In this document: in pieces, positions 56,841 to 64,000 of the stretch | Position numbering within the stretch: position 1 is the stretch's first letter | Layout: every line of letters begins with the position of its first letter | Assembly: GCA_945881915.1 (NCBI GenBank) | Contig: CAMCVW010000014.1 | Span: forward strand, 1 to 64,000 | Direction: 5' to 3' | From: Thermoflexus hugenholtzii JAD2 | GTDB taxonomy: Bacteria > Chloroflexota > Chloroflexia > Chloroflexales > Roseiflexaceae | DNA: 64,000 nt | Position numbers and translations under genes: made by a program | Notes under the pieces: generated by a model | Database searches by the model: none | Told to the model about the DNA's origin: nothing | What the model saw: the letters and a program-made list of their open reading frames with translations, nothing else

Positions 56841-57611
56841 CTAGAGTAATTGATGCATATCGAACCACGGCCCGACTTGGCATGCCAAGCGCGGGCCGTT
56901 GCGTGTCTGGACGCGGCACTGCTGACAAGATTGACTCGCGCAGGGCATTGGTTGGGTGATGCACACTGCGGTGAGTGATTTGCCGGCCCGTAGTCGCGTT
57001 TGGCGGATGATATGGCGCAGCGCACTGACGACTGGACTGCTGGCGGCGACATAGATGTGATCAGCCCAACGAATCAGGTCGGGAAGGCGTTTCTCGGCGA
57101 TACGCAGAACATTTTCGGCGCCAGCCATGTACTCGACATCAGTCGGGACGAGCTGCGGGGCGATGTGCCACTGCGGCGTCATGTCGCCGGCGACGAAGGT
57201 AATTGCAGTGCTCTGTGCATGTAGTGCATGGACGATGCCGAGCAGTCGCAGCGCTCCTTCGCTCTGTCCGATGCAGAGGGCAGTGCCACGCGCGTCGAGC
57301 GGATGAGGGAGTTTGCCATATGGGCCATAGACAGCGAGCGATTTGCCGATGGGTTGCTCTGCGAGCCAACGCAAACCGTCGTCACTGTGAGGGGCAAAGA
57401 GCAACCCGATGCGCCCGAGTTTTGCGTCGACCTGGGCTGCAAACAAACTCCGCACGAGCAAGCGTTGTTGGCCATTGGAATTATCACAGCGAACGTGGAT
57501 GAACTGGCCAGGCTGCCAGTGGGCTGCCAGTTGCGGTGCACTGAGGGAAATCCAATGGAGTTCGTTGATAGTGCGCGATTCGCAAATATCGAGGAGATGC
57601 GCACGGAGCAT
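56841..57611 (-). CDS. Dihydroorotate dehydrogenase electron-transfer subunit-like (PyrK-like) protein
   Basis: A 256-residue protein with an N-terminal FAD-binding barrel (PGQFIHVRC, RLLVRSLFAA) and an NAD-binding domain. The C-terminal 2Fe-2S cluster has Cys spacing CASQSCQQCRVQ..LAC (C-X4-C-X2-C-X11-C). In class 1B enzymes PyrK passes electrons from dihydroorotate to NAD. The pyrD found in this window is class 2 and does not need PyrK. So it is an orphan that may serve another oxidoreductase. It lies 18 bases after the ROK kinase gene. Confidence 0.85.
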   Translation of the reverse strand: MLRAHLLDICESRTINELHWISLSAPQLAAHWQPGQFIHVRCDNSNGQQRLLVRSLFAAQVDAKLGRIGLLFAPHSDDGLRWLAEQPIGKSLAVYGPYGKLPHPLDARGTALCIGQSEGALRLLGIVHALHAQSTAITFVAGDMTPQWHIAPQLVPTDVEYMAGAENVLRIAEKRLPDLIRWADHIYVAASSPVVSALRHIIRQTRLRAGKSLTAVCITQPMPCASQSCQQCRVQTRNGPRLACQVGPWFDMHQLL

Positions 57612-57629
57612 CGAATGCCTTCTCTGTTG

Positions 57630-58568
57630 CTATGAGCGCCGATTGCGCATGTGATTGTAGAGTGCCGCTGCACCGAGGAGTCCGATGCGATCGCCCAACT
57701 CGGTCATGACAACGGGCACATCACGGTAGACGGTGAGGGCGCGTTCTGCAATGACAATGCGCGCTCGGTCGACGAGTTGTGGATTATTGATAACCACACC
57801 GCCACCCAAGACGATTTTGGCGGGACTATAGAGGTGGAGCATATTGACGAGTCCTGCGCCGATGGCTTCACCCTCATCGTCCATGAGACGCAATGCAACA
57901 GGATCACCCTGCTTGGCGGCTTGCGCGATGTGATGCCCCTGGACGGATTCGGGAGTGGCCAAAGTATGTAAAGCAGTCGTGCGGTCGGCACGCATGGCAG
58001 CTGCTGCACGGGCTGCGAATCCAGGCCCAGCTGCGGTGTCTTCCCACGACATCCGCGTGTTCCAGTCGATGATATGGTGCCCGACTTCTCCGGCAGAGCC
58101 ACGATGACCGAGGAGCAGATGATCGTCGATGATGACGCCTCCGCCGATGCCCGTGCTGACCGTCACATAGACGAGGTCGCGCAGGCCTTTGCCGGCACCA
58201 AAAATCCACTCGCCGACGGCTGCGGCGTTGGCATCATTCCCTAGTTCGACATCGAGGCCGGTGGCGTTCTGGAGCATGTTGCGGAGCGGCGTGTTTTCGA
58301 AGCCTTTGATATTGGGCATCGCAAAAACGAATCCAGCAAACGGATCGAGTGGTCCTGGTACCCCGATGCCGACGCCATCGAGTTGTGCACCAGCAGGCAG
58401 ATGAGCGTGAACGTCTGCAATGAGTGCAACGATACGGCCGAATATCGCTTGAGCACCTTCTTCGACGTTCGTGTCGACTTTGGTGTCGTAGAAAATGGCG
58501 CCGCTTTGGTCAACGAGACCAGCACGGAGATTTGTTCCACCGAGGTCTACACCAATGGTATACGGCAT
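57630..58568 (-). CDS. ROK family kinase (glucokinase-like)
   Basis: A 312-residue sugar kinase. The phosphate motif is GVDLGGTNLRAGLVD. The active-site Asp is in GNDANAAAVGEW. TVSTGIGGGVIID and GSAGEVGHHIID are also typical. The Cys-rich zinc motif (CGxxGCxE) that normally follows EVGH is missing; the equivalent segment reads NTRMSWEDTAAGP. AAGGAG precedes the ATG at 58568. Substrate is probably glucose or N-acetyl-hexose. Confidence 0.88.
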   Translation of the reverse strand: MPYTIGVDLGGTNLRAGLVDQSGAIFYDTKVDTNVEEGAQAIFGRIVALIADVHAHLPAGAQLDGVGIGVPGPLDPFAGFVFAMPNIKGFENTPLRNMLQNATGLDVELGNDANAAAVGEWIFGAGKGLRDLVYVTVSTGIGGGVIIDDHLLLGHRGSAGEVGHHIIDWNTRMSWEDTAAGPGFAARAAAAMRADRTTALHTLATPESVQGHHIAQAAKQGDPVALRLMDDEGEAIGAGLVNMLHLYSPAKIVLGGGVVINNPQLVDRARIVIAERALTVYRDVPVVMTELGDRIGLLGAAALYNHMRNRRS

Positions 58569-58610
58569 TCCAGTGCTCCTTCTGTATATCGTGTTGTGGG
58601 TACGTGGTGG

Positions 58611-58639
58611 TTGTTGTCTAAACAATCATATGATATACT
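58611..58639 (+). promoter_or_regulatory. PP2C phosphatase promoter
   Basis: TTGTTG (58611-58616), a 17-base spacer, then TATACT (58634-58639) preceded by TGA. It lies 36 bases before the ATG. Confidence 0.55.
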
Positions 58640-58674
58640 ACATATCAGCGTATTACACAAAGACCGGATATTCA

Positions 58675-59625
58675 ATGAAGTGTAGCCACTCTGCTCGATC
58701 CGATGTCGGACGACAACGTGAACACAATGAAGACGATTACGGCGTCGGTGAAGGTCACCAGGCGACGGAATTGGGGTCTTTGTTTGTGGTCTGCGATGGG
58801 ATGGGCGGTCACGAAGCGGGCGAAATCGCCAGCCACATGGCTGTCGAAAACATCATAACTGCTTTTTATGCACTCAAGGACGAAGAACGTGGCGTTGCGC
58901 TGAGTTTGGCATTCGAGAGTGCGAATGCAGGAATATTCAATGAAGGCACCCGCACCCGTACATCAATGGGTACAACGGGCGTCGCAGCGGTCATCAATGG
59001 CGACACATGTACGATTGCCAATGTCGGTGACAGCCGTGCGTACCTCATACGTGCGAACGATATTCGGCAAATAAGCCGTGACCATTCATTGGTCAACGAT
59101 CAGGTTGCTGCAGGGATGCTGAGCGTTTCTGACGCCGAAAAAATGTATTATCGGCACGTGATTACGCGCGCCTTGGGTCATCAGCCCGATGTGGTTGTGG
59201 ATTTGTTTTCGTTTACGGTTGAACAAAACGATCGTATTCTGTTGGCGACCGATGGCCTCATCAACCACGTCGATGATGCGGAGCTGTTGTCGATTGCAGG
59301 TCATGCTGCTAGCGCTGACGCAGTGGAACGTCTGATTGATATGGCAAACGACCGTGGCGGAAGCGATAACATCACGGCACTCTTGGTCACCATCGAAGCA
59401 GTAGATACATCGGTGACGACGCCTGTACCTCTCAGCAAACTTGCAATCACAGCGACAGAGTATACTGCAGAGCAGACTACCGGCTCATATAGCACGGCGT
59501 CGATGCGACTTATGCTCGCGCCTCAATTGAGCTGGCAAGGGGCCGGGTTGTCTGTTGGCATTCTCGTGTTTTTAGGGTGGATTATTACATTTGGGCTAAT
59601 GGGTTGGTGGCCGTTCCATAATTGA
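58675..59625 (+). CDS. PP2C-type serine/threonine protein phosphatase
   Basis: A 316-residue metal-dependent phosphatase. The metal ligands lie in REHNEDDYG, VVCDGMGGHEAGEIAS, LLATDGLINHV and RGGSDNITALLV. NVGDSRAYLIR is also typical. One C-terminal membrane helix (about 290-312) anchors it with the catalytic domain inside. It probably reverses a serine/threonine kinase, but none is adjacent. The ATG at 58675 is the natural start; a longer frame lies over the ROK start. Confidence 0.92.
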   Translation: MKCSHSARSDVGRQREHNEDDYGVGEGHQATELGSLFVVCDGMGGHEAGEIASHMAVENIITAFYALKDEERGVALSLAFESANAGIFNEGTRTRTSMGTTGVAAVINGDTCTIANVGDSRAYLIRANDIRQISRDHSLVNDQVAAGMLSVSDAEKMYYRHVITRALGHQPDVVVDLFSFTVEQNDRILLATDGLINHVDDAELLSIAGHAASADAVERLIDMANDRGGSDNITALLVTIEAVDTSVTTPVPLSKLAITATEYTAEQTTGSYSTASMRLMLAPQLSWQGAGLSVGILVFLGWIITFGLMGWWPFHN

Positions 59626-59653
59626 CACACCAATACCCTGCACTGCCCCGCTC

Positions 59654-59692
59654 ACCGTCGTGAACCAACTGGTTCGCGACGGTTATATTTTT
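59654..59692 (+). terminator. Terminator of the PP2C gene
   Basis: A stem ACCGTCG-GAACC with its complement (one mismatch) is followed by tatattttt. It overlaps the end of the convergent glycosyltransferase gene (stop at 59683). Confidence 0.8.
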
Positions 59693-60828
59693 GGGGGCGC
59701 AGTGTGCACGCCTGCGCTGTGGGACGCATGCATCTGGTGATAGATGGCGACATATTGGGTTGCGAGTGCCTGTTGCGTATAGTAATCGAGGATGCGCTGG
59801 CGGGCACTGCGGCGTAAGTCCGCATGCAGCACGGGACGACCACAGATGGCACTAATGCACTGTGCAAGCGCCGCGGTGTCGCCTTCGGGGAATATGCGCC
59901 CGCCATTCCCGATGACATGCGGAATTTCACCCGAGTCGCTCCCCACCGTCGGAACGCCGCAGGCCATTGCTTCGATGAGGACCCGGCCAAACTGTTCCTT
60001 CCAATTTGCCGTGGTGCGTGAGGGCAGCACGAGAAGGTCAAATGAACGCATCATGACAGGCATAGCGGTAGTTGCGATCGGCGCATTCCAGGTGATGCGG
60101 TGTGCAACACCGGAGGTCTGCGCAAGCAGTCTGAGGCGTTGCTCGTCGCTGCCCGCACCCACGAGAGTCAGGCAATACTGCTCCGGCAACAACGCGAGTG
60201 CAATGATGAGGTCGGCGATGCCTTTTTCGGGGACGAAGCGCCCGACGTACCCCAGCATGAACGATTCATTCGCCACAGGTTGCGCTGCTGATGGCGCATA
60301 CAAATCAGGGTCGACCCCGGTTTGGGGCAGGATGCTCAGTGGGCCGGGGTAGCCGTGGCGCTGTATGATTGCGGCTGCTTCGTGCGAACACGCGATGCCA
60401 TGGGCAGCCGTTCGGAATACATATTGTTCGAACCACCTGAACGGGGGCGGATAGGTACGTTCGATATTGGCATAGTTGTAGAAACAACTAGCAGCACCGA
60501 TACGGTCTGCTGCCCGAATAGCCATGGCAGTGGCAGCGTTGAAGGATTCTTCGTCGACATGCACCACGTCTGGGGTGAGGGTACCTAAGAGTCGTGCAAA
60601 GCCGGGGTACCAATGAATGTGATGCCGACCGTTGAACATCATCGGCAACGGGATGACACGGTAGTTTGGTGTCGGACCAGCCTCGTAGTGCACCTCGGCA
60701 GCACGCGGTTCGCGCCAACTCGGCGGCACAACCACCGTCAGCTCGATTCCTGGTTGTGCAGCGATAGCGTCGGTTTTGCGACGGTATGCAATGCTGTGCA
60801 GTGCTTTCGAGAGGATGACGACCTTCAT
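59683..60828 (-). CDS. Glycosyltransferase family 4
   Basis: A 381-residue GT-B glycosyltransferase. The C-terminal half has LGYVGRFVPEKGI, LVGAGSDEQRL and the GT4 nucleotide-sugar motif EQFGRVLIEAMACGVPTVGSDSGEIPHVIG. Sugar and acceptor unknown. Its ATG overlaps the upstream glycosyltransferase by ATGA, so the two work in the same glycan pathway. Confidence 0.9.
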   Translation of the reverse strand: MKVVILSKALHSIAYRRKTDAIAAQPGIELTVVVPPSWREPRAAEVHYEAGPTPNYRVIPLPMMFNGRHHIHWYPGFARLLGTLTPDVVHVDEESFNAATAMAIRAADRIGAASCFYNYANIERTYPPPFRWFEQYVFRTAAHGIACSHEAAAIIQRHGYPGPLSILPQTGVDPDLYAPSAAQPVANESFMLGYVGRFVPEKGIADLIIALALLPEQYCLTLVGAGSDEQRLRLLAQTSGVAHRITWNAPIATTAMPVMMRSFDLLVLPSRTTANWKEQFGRVLIEAMACGVPTVGSDSGEIPHVIGNGGRIFPEGDTAALAQCISAICGRPVLHADLRRSARQRILDYYTQQALATQYVAIYHQMHASHSAGVHTAPPKI

Positions 60829-61979
60829 GCCTGGCCTCGTTGCCCTGCTATTACACGCATGTACGCAGCGTGGGTGGCCGCAGCCGTGCGCTGATACGAA
60901 TACATGGCAGCACGCACACTCCCAGCAGTGACGAGGGAATCGCGCAACACTGCATCACTGAGGACCTTGGTCAATGCGTCGGTCCATGCCGAGATGTCGA
61001 ATGGATCGACGAGGAGCGCAGCATCGCCCAATACCTCGGGCATGCAGGCTGCATGGGATGCAATGACTGCGGTGCGACAGGCCATCGCCTCGAGTGGGGG
61101 GAGGCCAAACCCTTCATCACAGGACGGATAGACGAAGCACGCCGCACCGCCATAGACTGCAGGATTGTCATCCCGGGTGACTTCGATGCGATGGATGTCG
61201 GCTGCGATGCCCAACTGTACAATCAGTGCATCGATGTCGGGGAAGAGTACAGGATTTGTGCCGACTGCCTTGCCCGCAATGACCAGCGGGTACTGCTGAC
61301 GGAGTAGGCTAGGGAGTGCTGCGTATGCGCGAATCACCGTGCTGACGTTTTTGCGCTCGTCATGTCCACCGACATAATAGATGTATGAGGCGGGCAGGTG
61401 ATAGCGCGTGCGGATGTCATCTGTGCTTTGGTCGGGTTGATAGATGGGATCGGCAGCCAGGTATGTGACATCGATGTCGCCACGTGCGTGGCCCAATAGA
61501 CGGGCCGCATCGTCTGCCACCGTCGTCGAAATGGCGAGTAATCGGGCACTGTTGCGTGCCGCACGTTGCACCAATGCGGTGTAGGCACGCACGCGTAAGC
61601 TACCGCGATATGCAGGCCGTGTCAGCGGGATCAAGTCTGGAATTGTGGTGATGACCGGAATCCGCGACGAGAGTGGCGGCGCAAAATAGGGTACGTGAAT
61701 CAGGTCGACCTGATCGAGGCGAGCCGCTGCAGGAATAGCGAGTTGCTCGAACATCACCTTCGCCATATTTTTGGAGCGACCACTGAATGGACTGCGCAGC
61801 CGCGTGATGGTCACACCGCCAGGTGCGGTTGGAGGGGTCGTGTCGGCTGGCACATACAATGTGATGCGCAGATCTGGGAATGTCGCCAGCGCAGTGACGA
61901 GACCATGCACGTATTGACCGACGCCGACGGTCGGTTTGTCCCAAAAAAATCCATTGATGGCGATGTGATATTGTGTCAT
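60825..61979 (-). CDS. Glycosyltransferase family 4
   Basis: A 384-residue GT-B enzyme of the WbnK/mannosyltransferase-like type. It starts [21 protein letters not shown] and has [20 protein letters not shown] and the motif [22 protein letters not shown]. It is the first gene of the pair. The ATG at 61979 ([12 protein letters not shown]) is chosen; earlier in-frame starts lack a ribosome site. Confidence 0.9.
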   Translation of the reverse strand: MTQYHIAINGFFWDKPTVGVGQYVHGLVTALATFPDLRITLYVPADTTPPTAPGGVTITRLRSPFSGRSKNMAKVMFEQLAIPAAARLDQVDLIHVPYFAPPLSSRIPVITTIPDLIPLTRPAYRGSLRVRAYTALVQRAARNSARLLAISTTVADDAARLLGHARGDIDVTYLAADPIYQPDQSTDDIRTRYHLPASYIYYVGGHDERKNVSTVIRAYAALPSLLRQQYPLVIAGKAVGTNPVLFPDIDALIVQLGIAADIHRIEVTRDDNPAVYGGAACFVYPSCDEGFGLPPLEAMACRTAVIASHAACMPEVLGDAALLVDPFDISAWTDALTKVLSDAVLRDSLVTAGSVRAAMYSYQRTAAATHAAYMRVIAGQRGQA

Positions 61980-62076
61980 TTGGCTATGATACCATCGCAT
62001 TCTCGACTGCGTGATTGCCGCAATGCAGAATGATGACTATGGTACGCTAACGCATTGGAGGGGACAGGAGGATGTG

Positions 62077-62322
62077 ATGGCAGCAAACGAATTATGGCTG
62101 ATGCCACGTACCCGCGTCGGGCAGATGGGTGCAGGAGTGTCAGGTGCAACGGTATTTTGGGCAGTGTACGCGGGTGCGTCGGGACTTGCGCTCGCCCTTG
62201 CCATTTTGGTTGCCGTGGGTATTGTCTGGACTGCGATCCTGCGCCACGGTGATGCAGCGCTCGTGTTGTGGGTACTTGGCATTGCAGGCGTCGGATGGTT
62301 GTCTCTGACGATTTTCTGGTGA
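62077..62322 (+). CDS. Small membrane protein, function unknown
   Basis: An 81-residue protein with two hydrophobic helices (about 24-48 and 57-80). AGGAGG is 6 bases before the ATG at 62077. No family recognised. It is followed after 82 bases by another small membrane protein, perhaps in one transcript. Confidence 0.68.
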   Translation: MAANELWLMPRTRVGQMGAGVSGATVFWAVYAGASGLALALAILVAVGIVWTAILRHGDAALVLWVLGIAGVGWLSLTIFW

Positions 62323-62404
62323 TGCGATGCGTGCGGATGTATGCATCAGGTGGATACACGCTGTGTCGGGACAGTTCACGGTGTCATAGAGTGAGAGAAG
62401 AGCA

Positions 62405-62707
62405 ATGCAAAAGCCGTTTTGGCCAACGACAGGAATGGGCAGATGGGCGCTCGCGATGGGGAGCTTCGTGGGGATGTGTTTGGTCGTGTTCAGTATAGCC
62501 CCGACCGTACTGCAATCATTGTTTCGTGTGGGTTCGTACGACGCATTGTTGACGGGATCAGTCGGCTTCTTGGGGCTCTGTATCGTGGCTGCCGGATTCG
62601 CACTCGTCGCGCTGCTGCGTGGGCACGACCGCGGGTGGAGTGTGTATCTGGCATTGCTGCCGATGCTCTACGTGTGCTCGGTGTTGCTCGGCGTGGTCAA
62701 CGAATAA
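62405..62707 (+). CDS. Small membrane protein, function unknown
   Basis: A 100-residue protein with three hydrophobic helices (about 14-35, 45-68 and 76-96). GAGAGAAGAG precedes the ATG. No family recognised. It pairs with the upstream small membrane gene; both are typical of accessory envelope proteins. Confidence 0.68.
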   Translation: MQKPFWPTTGMGRWALAMGSFVGMCLVVFSIAPTVLQSLFRVGSYDALLTGSVGFLGLCIVAAGFALVALLRGHDRGWSVYLALLPMLYVCSVLLGVVNE

Positions 62708-62824
62708 TCGTATGTGGATAGTGGTGTAACGGAGGGGGAATCCTTATTCCATCTTTTGACGAGCGACCAGAGAATGGCGCTGACACCCGTATAATGATTC
62801 TGAATTGAGTCAGAGGAGTGCCTG

Positions 62825-63259
62825 ATGGTAATGAATATCGAACAAATCATGGCGGTGATTCCGCATCGCTATCCGTTTTTGTTGATTGATCGGATTGTCG
62901 AGCTTGAGCCGGGTAAGCGGGCTGTTGCGCTCAAACAAGTGACCATCAACGAGCCGTTCTTCCAGGGCCACTTCCCCACCTACCCGATTATGCCCGGAGT
63001 GCTCATCATCGAAGCATTGGCGCAGACTGGTGCGGTGGCAGGTATGGTATTACCCGAGAATCAGGGCAAAATCGCCTTGTTTGCGGGCATTGAAGGCGCG
63101 CGCTTCCGCCGCCCAGTCGTCCCTGGCGACACGTTGCGCCTCGAAGTGACCATCGAGGCCATGAAGCGTGGGATTGGCAAAGCTGCAGCCAGGGCGCTGG
63201 TGGGCGATGAACTGGCCTGTGAGGCGCAGTTGACATTTGCCCTCGTCAAACAGGGCTAA
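62825..63259 (+). CDS. fabZ: 3-hydroxyacyl-[acyl-carrier-protein] dehydratase FabZ
   Basis: A 144-residue hot-dog-fold dehydratase of fatty-acid elongation. It starts [20 protein letters not shown] and has the catalytic His in [23 protein letters not shown], where the Glu is the second catalytic residue. [20 protein letters not shown] is typical. GAGGAG lies 6 bases before the ATG at 62825. A TATAAT box at 62790-62795 is the likely -10. Confidence 0.96.
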   Translation: MVMNIEQIMAVIPHRYPFLLIDRIVELEPGKRAVALKQVTINEPFFQGHFPTYPIMPGVLIIEALAQTGAVAGMVLPENQGKIALFAGIEGARFRRPVVPGDTLRLEVTIEAMKRGIGKAAARALVGDELACEAQLTFALVKQG

Positions 63260-63270
63260 GCAGGTTGCGT

Positions 63271-63300
63271 TTGAATCTCGTGCCTCCGGCGTGGTATCAT
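63271..63300 (+). promoter_or_regulatory. tRNA-Leu promoter
   Basis: TTGAAT (63271-63276), an 18-base spacer, then TATCAT (63295-63300) preceded by TGG. The tRNA starts 9 bases later. Confidence 0.6.
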
Positions 63301-63308
63301 TTGGATAT

Positions 63309-63394
63309 GCCGGAGTGGCGGAATGGCAGACGCTACGGTCTTAAAAACCGTTGAGGGCAACCTCATACGGGTTCGACTCCCGTCTTCGGCACCA
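63309..63394 (+). tRNA. tRNA-Leu (anticodon UAA)
   Basis: An 86-base class II tRNA with a long variable arm and encoded CCA. The acceptor GCCGGAG pairs with CTTCGGC. The anticodon loop CTTAAAA gives anticodon TAA. The variable arm is TTGAGGGCAACCTCA and the T loop TTCGACT. Confidence 0.96.
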
Positions 63395-63397
63395 GAG

Positions 63398-63431
63398 TCC
63401 CCCCAGAGTACATATCTGGGGGGATGTTTTG
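63398..63431 (+). terminator. Terminator after tRNA-Leu
   Basis: A perfect 10-bp stem (tccccccaga and complement) with a 7-base loop is followed by tgttttg. Confidence 0.85.
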
Positions 63432-63670
63432 TGGCTGTTTCGTTGACGTTGGACTGGCGATTCAAATAGCCACCAAAAAGGCTGCGCGCCGGATATCTGA
63501 TGCCAACGAAGTGATGCTGCACACACTTGCACGTTACGGTCTTACAGATGGTTTTGATGCAAGCGGATTGCCTGGATACGCAACTGTACGTCGCGTCTCC
63601 AGGCATGTGATGCGGTCAGACCCAACAAGATTGTCTCGTGATAGAGAGAGAATAGTCGTTAATAATCGAA

Positions 63671-63694
63671 AGGAGCCGGTACACCGGCTCCTTT
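63671..63694 (-). terminator. Terminator of the fasciclin gene
   Basis: A perfect stem aaggagccgg with its complement and a taca loop. On the minus strand it is followed by TTTCGATTATT. The 240 bases between 63432 and 63670 hold nothing convincing. Confidence 0.75.
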
Positions 63695-63730
63695 CAATAC
63701 CATAGAGTAAGTCTCACCACCGAGTGGTCG

Positions 63731-64000
63731 TTATTCAGGCAACAGCACCGTGTCAATCACGTGGATGACACCATTGCTGGTTGCGATGTCGGTGATAATC
63801 ACTTCTACGTTTTCGTTCAAGAAAACTTTGCCATCCTTGACCGAAATGCCGATAGCATTGCCTGCGAATGCAGTGTCTGCCATTTTGCCATCGAGGGTGA
63901 CGACATCGGCGGCCATGACTTGTCCCGAGACCACATGGTACAGCAGAATGTTCTTCAGATCCTCGAGGTTCTCTGGCTTGAGCAAGTTCTCGACGGTGCC
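63731..64000 (-). CDS. Fasciclin-domain protein (partial, cut by the right edge)
   Basis: The C-terminal 89 residues of a fasciclin (FAS1) domain. Visible motifs are LEDLKNILLYHVVSGQV (the H-box-like YH motif), DGKVFLNENVEVIITDIATSNGVIHVIDTVLLP, with the usual ending. FAS1 proteins are secreted and mediate adhesion. The start lies outside the window. Confidence 0.9.
   Translation of the reverse strand, partial: GTVENLLKPENLEDLKNILLYHVVSGQVMAADVVTLDGKMADTAFAGNAIGISVKDGKVFLNENVEVIITDIATSNGVIHVIDTVLLPE

Noticed and set aside
63256-63606. Minus-strand frame over tRNA-Leu reading GAEDGSRTRMRLPSTVFKT and similar
   Set aside because: This is the well-known false protein produced by reading a tRNA-Leu gene on the opposite strand.
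63424-63705. 93-codon plus-strand frame after tRNA-Leu
   Set aside because: It starts inside the tRNA terminator, has no ribosome site, and ends beyond the fasciclin terminator hairpin.

Overview
The window is an ordinary, densely packed bacterial chromosome segment. It holds about 70 protein genes, two tRNA genes, no rRNA, no CRISPR array and no recognisable mobile element. The gene set fits a Chloroflexota bacterium best, by inference rather than proof. The clues are a mevalonate kinase, secreted proteins with long Pro/Thr linkers, a fused membrane-spermidine synthase, a fasciclin protein, and a recA operator of the GAAC-N4-GTTC (Gram-positive) type.
Layout. 1-3.8 kb: two tandem genes for secreted repeat proteins. 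The left copy is broken by a nonsense codon and a 2-base deletion. 3.8-7.2 kb (minus): rplS, methyltransferase, rnhB, a HEAT-like protein and a 2-hydroxyacid dehydrogenase. 7.4-15.8 kb (plus): a HisRS/HisZ-like gene, ketopantoate reductase, a creatininase-family gene, hisG, hisD, yggT, a spermidine-synthase fusion and an AEC transporter. 16-18.4 kb (minus): xseB, xseA, accB, aroQ. 18.6-21.8 kb (plus): dnaK, cvpA, rsfS and a small membrane protein. 21.8-26.8 kb (minus): a deacetylase gene leading hisH, hisA, a coiled-coil gene, hisF and a moaD-moaE fusion. 27-32.2 kb (plus): a hypothetical gene, lspA, rluD, nfo, an M24 peptidase and a GHMP kinase. 32.3-34 kb (minus): pth and pyrD. 34.1-36 kb (plus): tRNA-Pro and a primary-type sigma factor. 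36.1-40.4 kb (minus): pyrG, a metallo-hydrolase, recX and recA. 40.6-44.5 kb (plus): a cell-surface module (beta-helix protein, serine hydrolase, lipoprotein protease). 44.6-51.3 kb (minus): mutY, DUF1385, two membrane proteins, mnmA, mevalonate kinase and guaA. 51.4-56.4 kb: sixA, an ABC exporter with a propeller lipoprotein, and two methyltransferases. 56.5-61.9 kb: DUF507, a PyrK-like protein, a ROK kinase, a PP2C phosphatase and two glycosyltransferases. 62-64 kb: two small membrane proteins, fabZ, tRNA-Leu and a fasciclin protein cut by the window edge.
How the genes work together. Histidine biosynthesis is split into two clusters (hisG/hisD and hisH/hisA/hisF). Nucleotide synthesis is represented by pyrD, pyrG, guaA and a PyrK-like protein. 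DNA repair is represented by recA/recX, nfo, mutY, xseAB and rnhB. Many genes overlap by 1-20 bases, which implies translational coupling. Promoters fall into two classes: those with a good TTGACA box, and those with a poor -35 but an extended TGn -10. The sigma factor encoded here has an unusual region 2.3.
No clearly new multi-gene system was found. The best leads are the decaying tandem repeat-protein duplication, the coiled-coil gene coupled inside the histidine operon, the sigma factor with altered promoter-melting residues, and the surface module at 40.6-44.5 kb.
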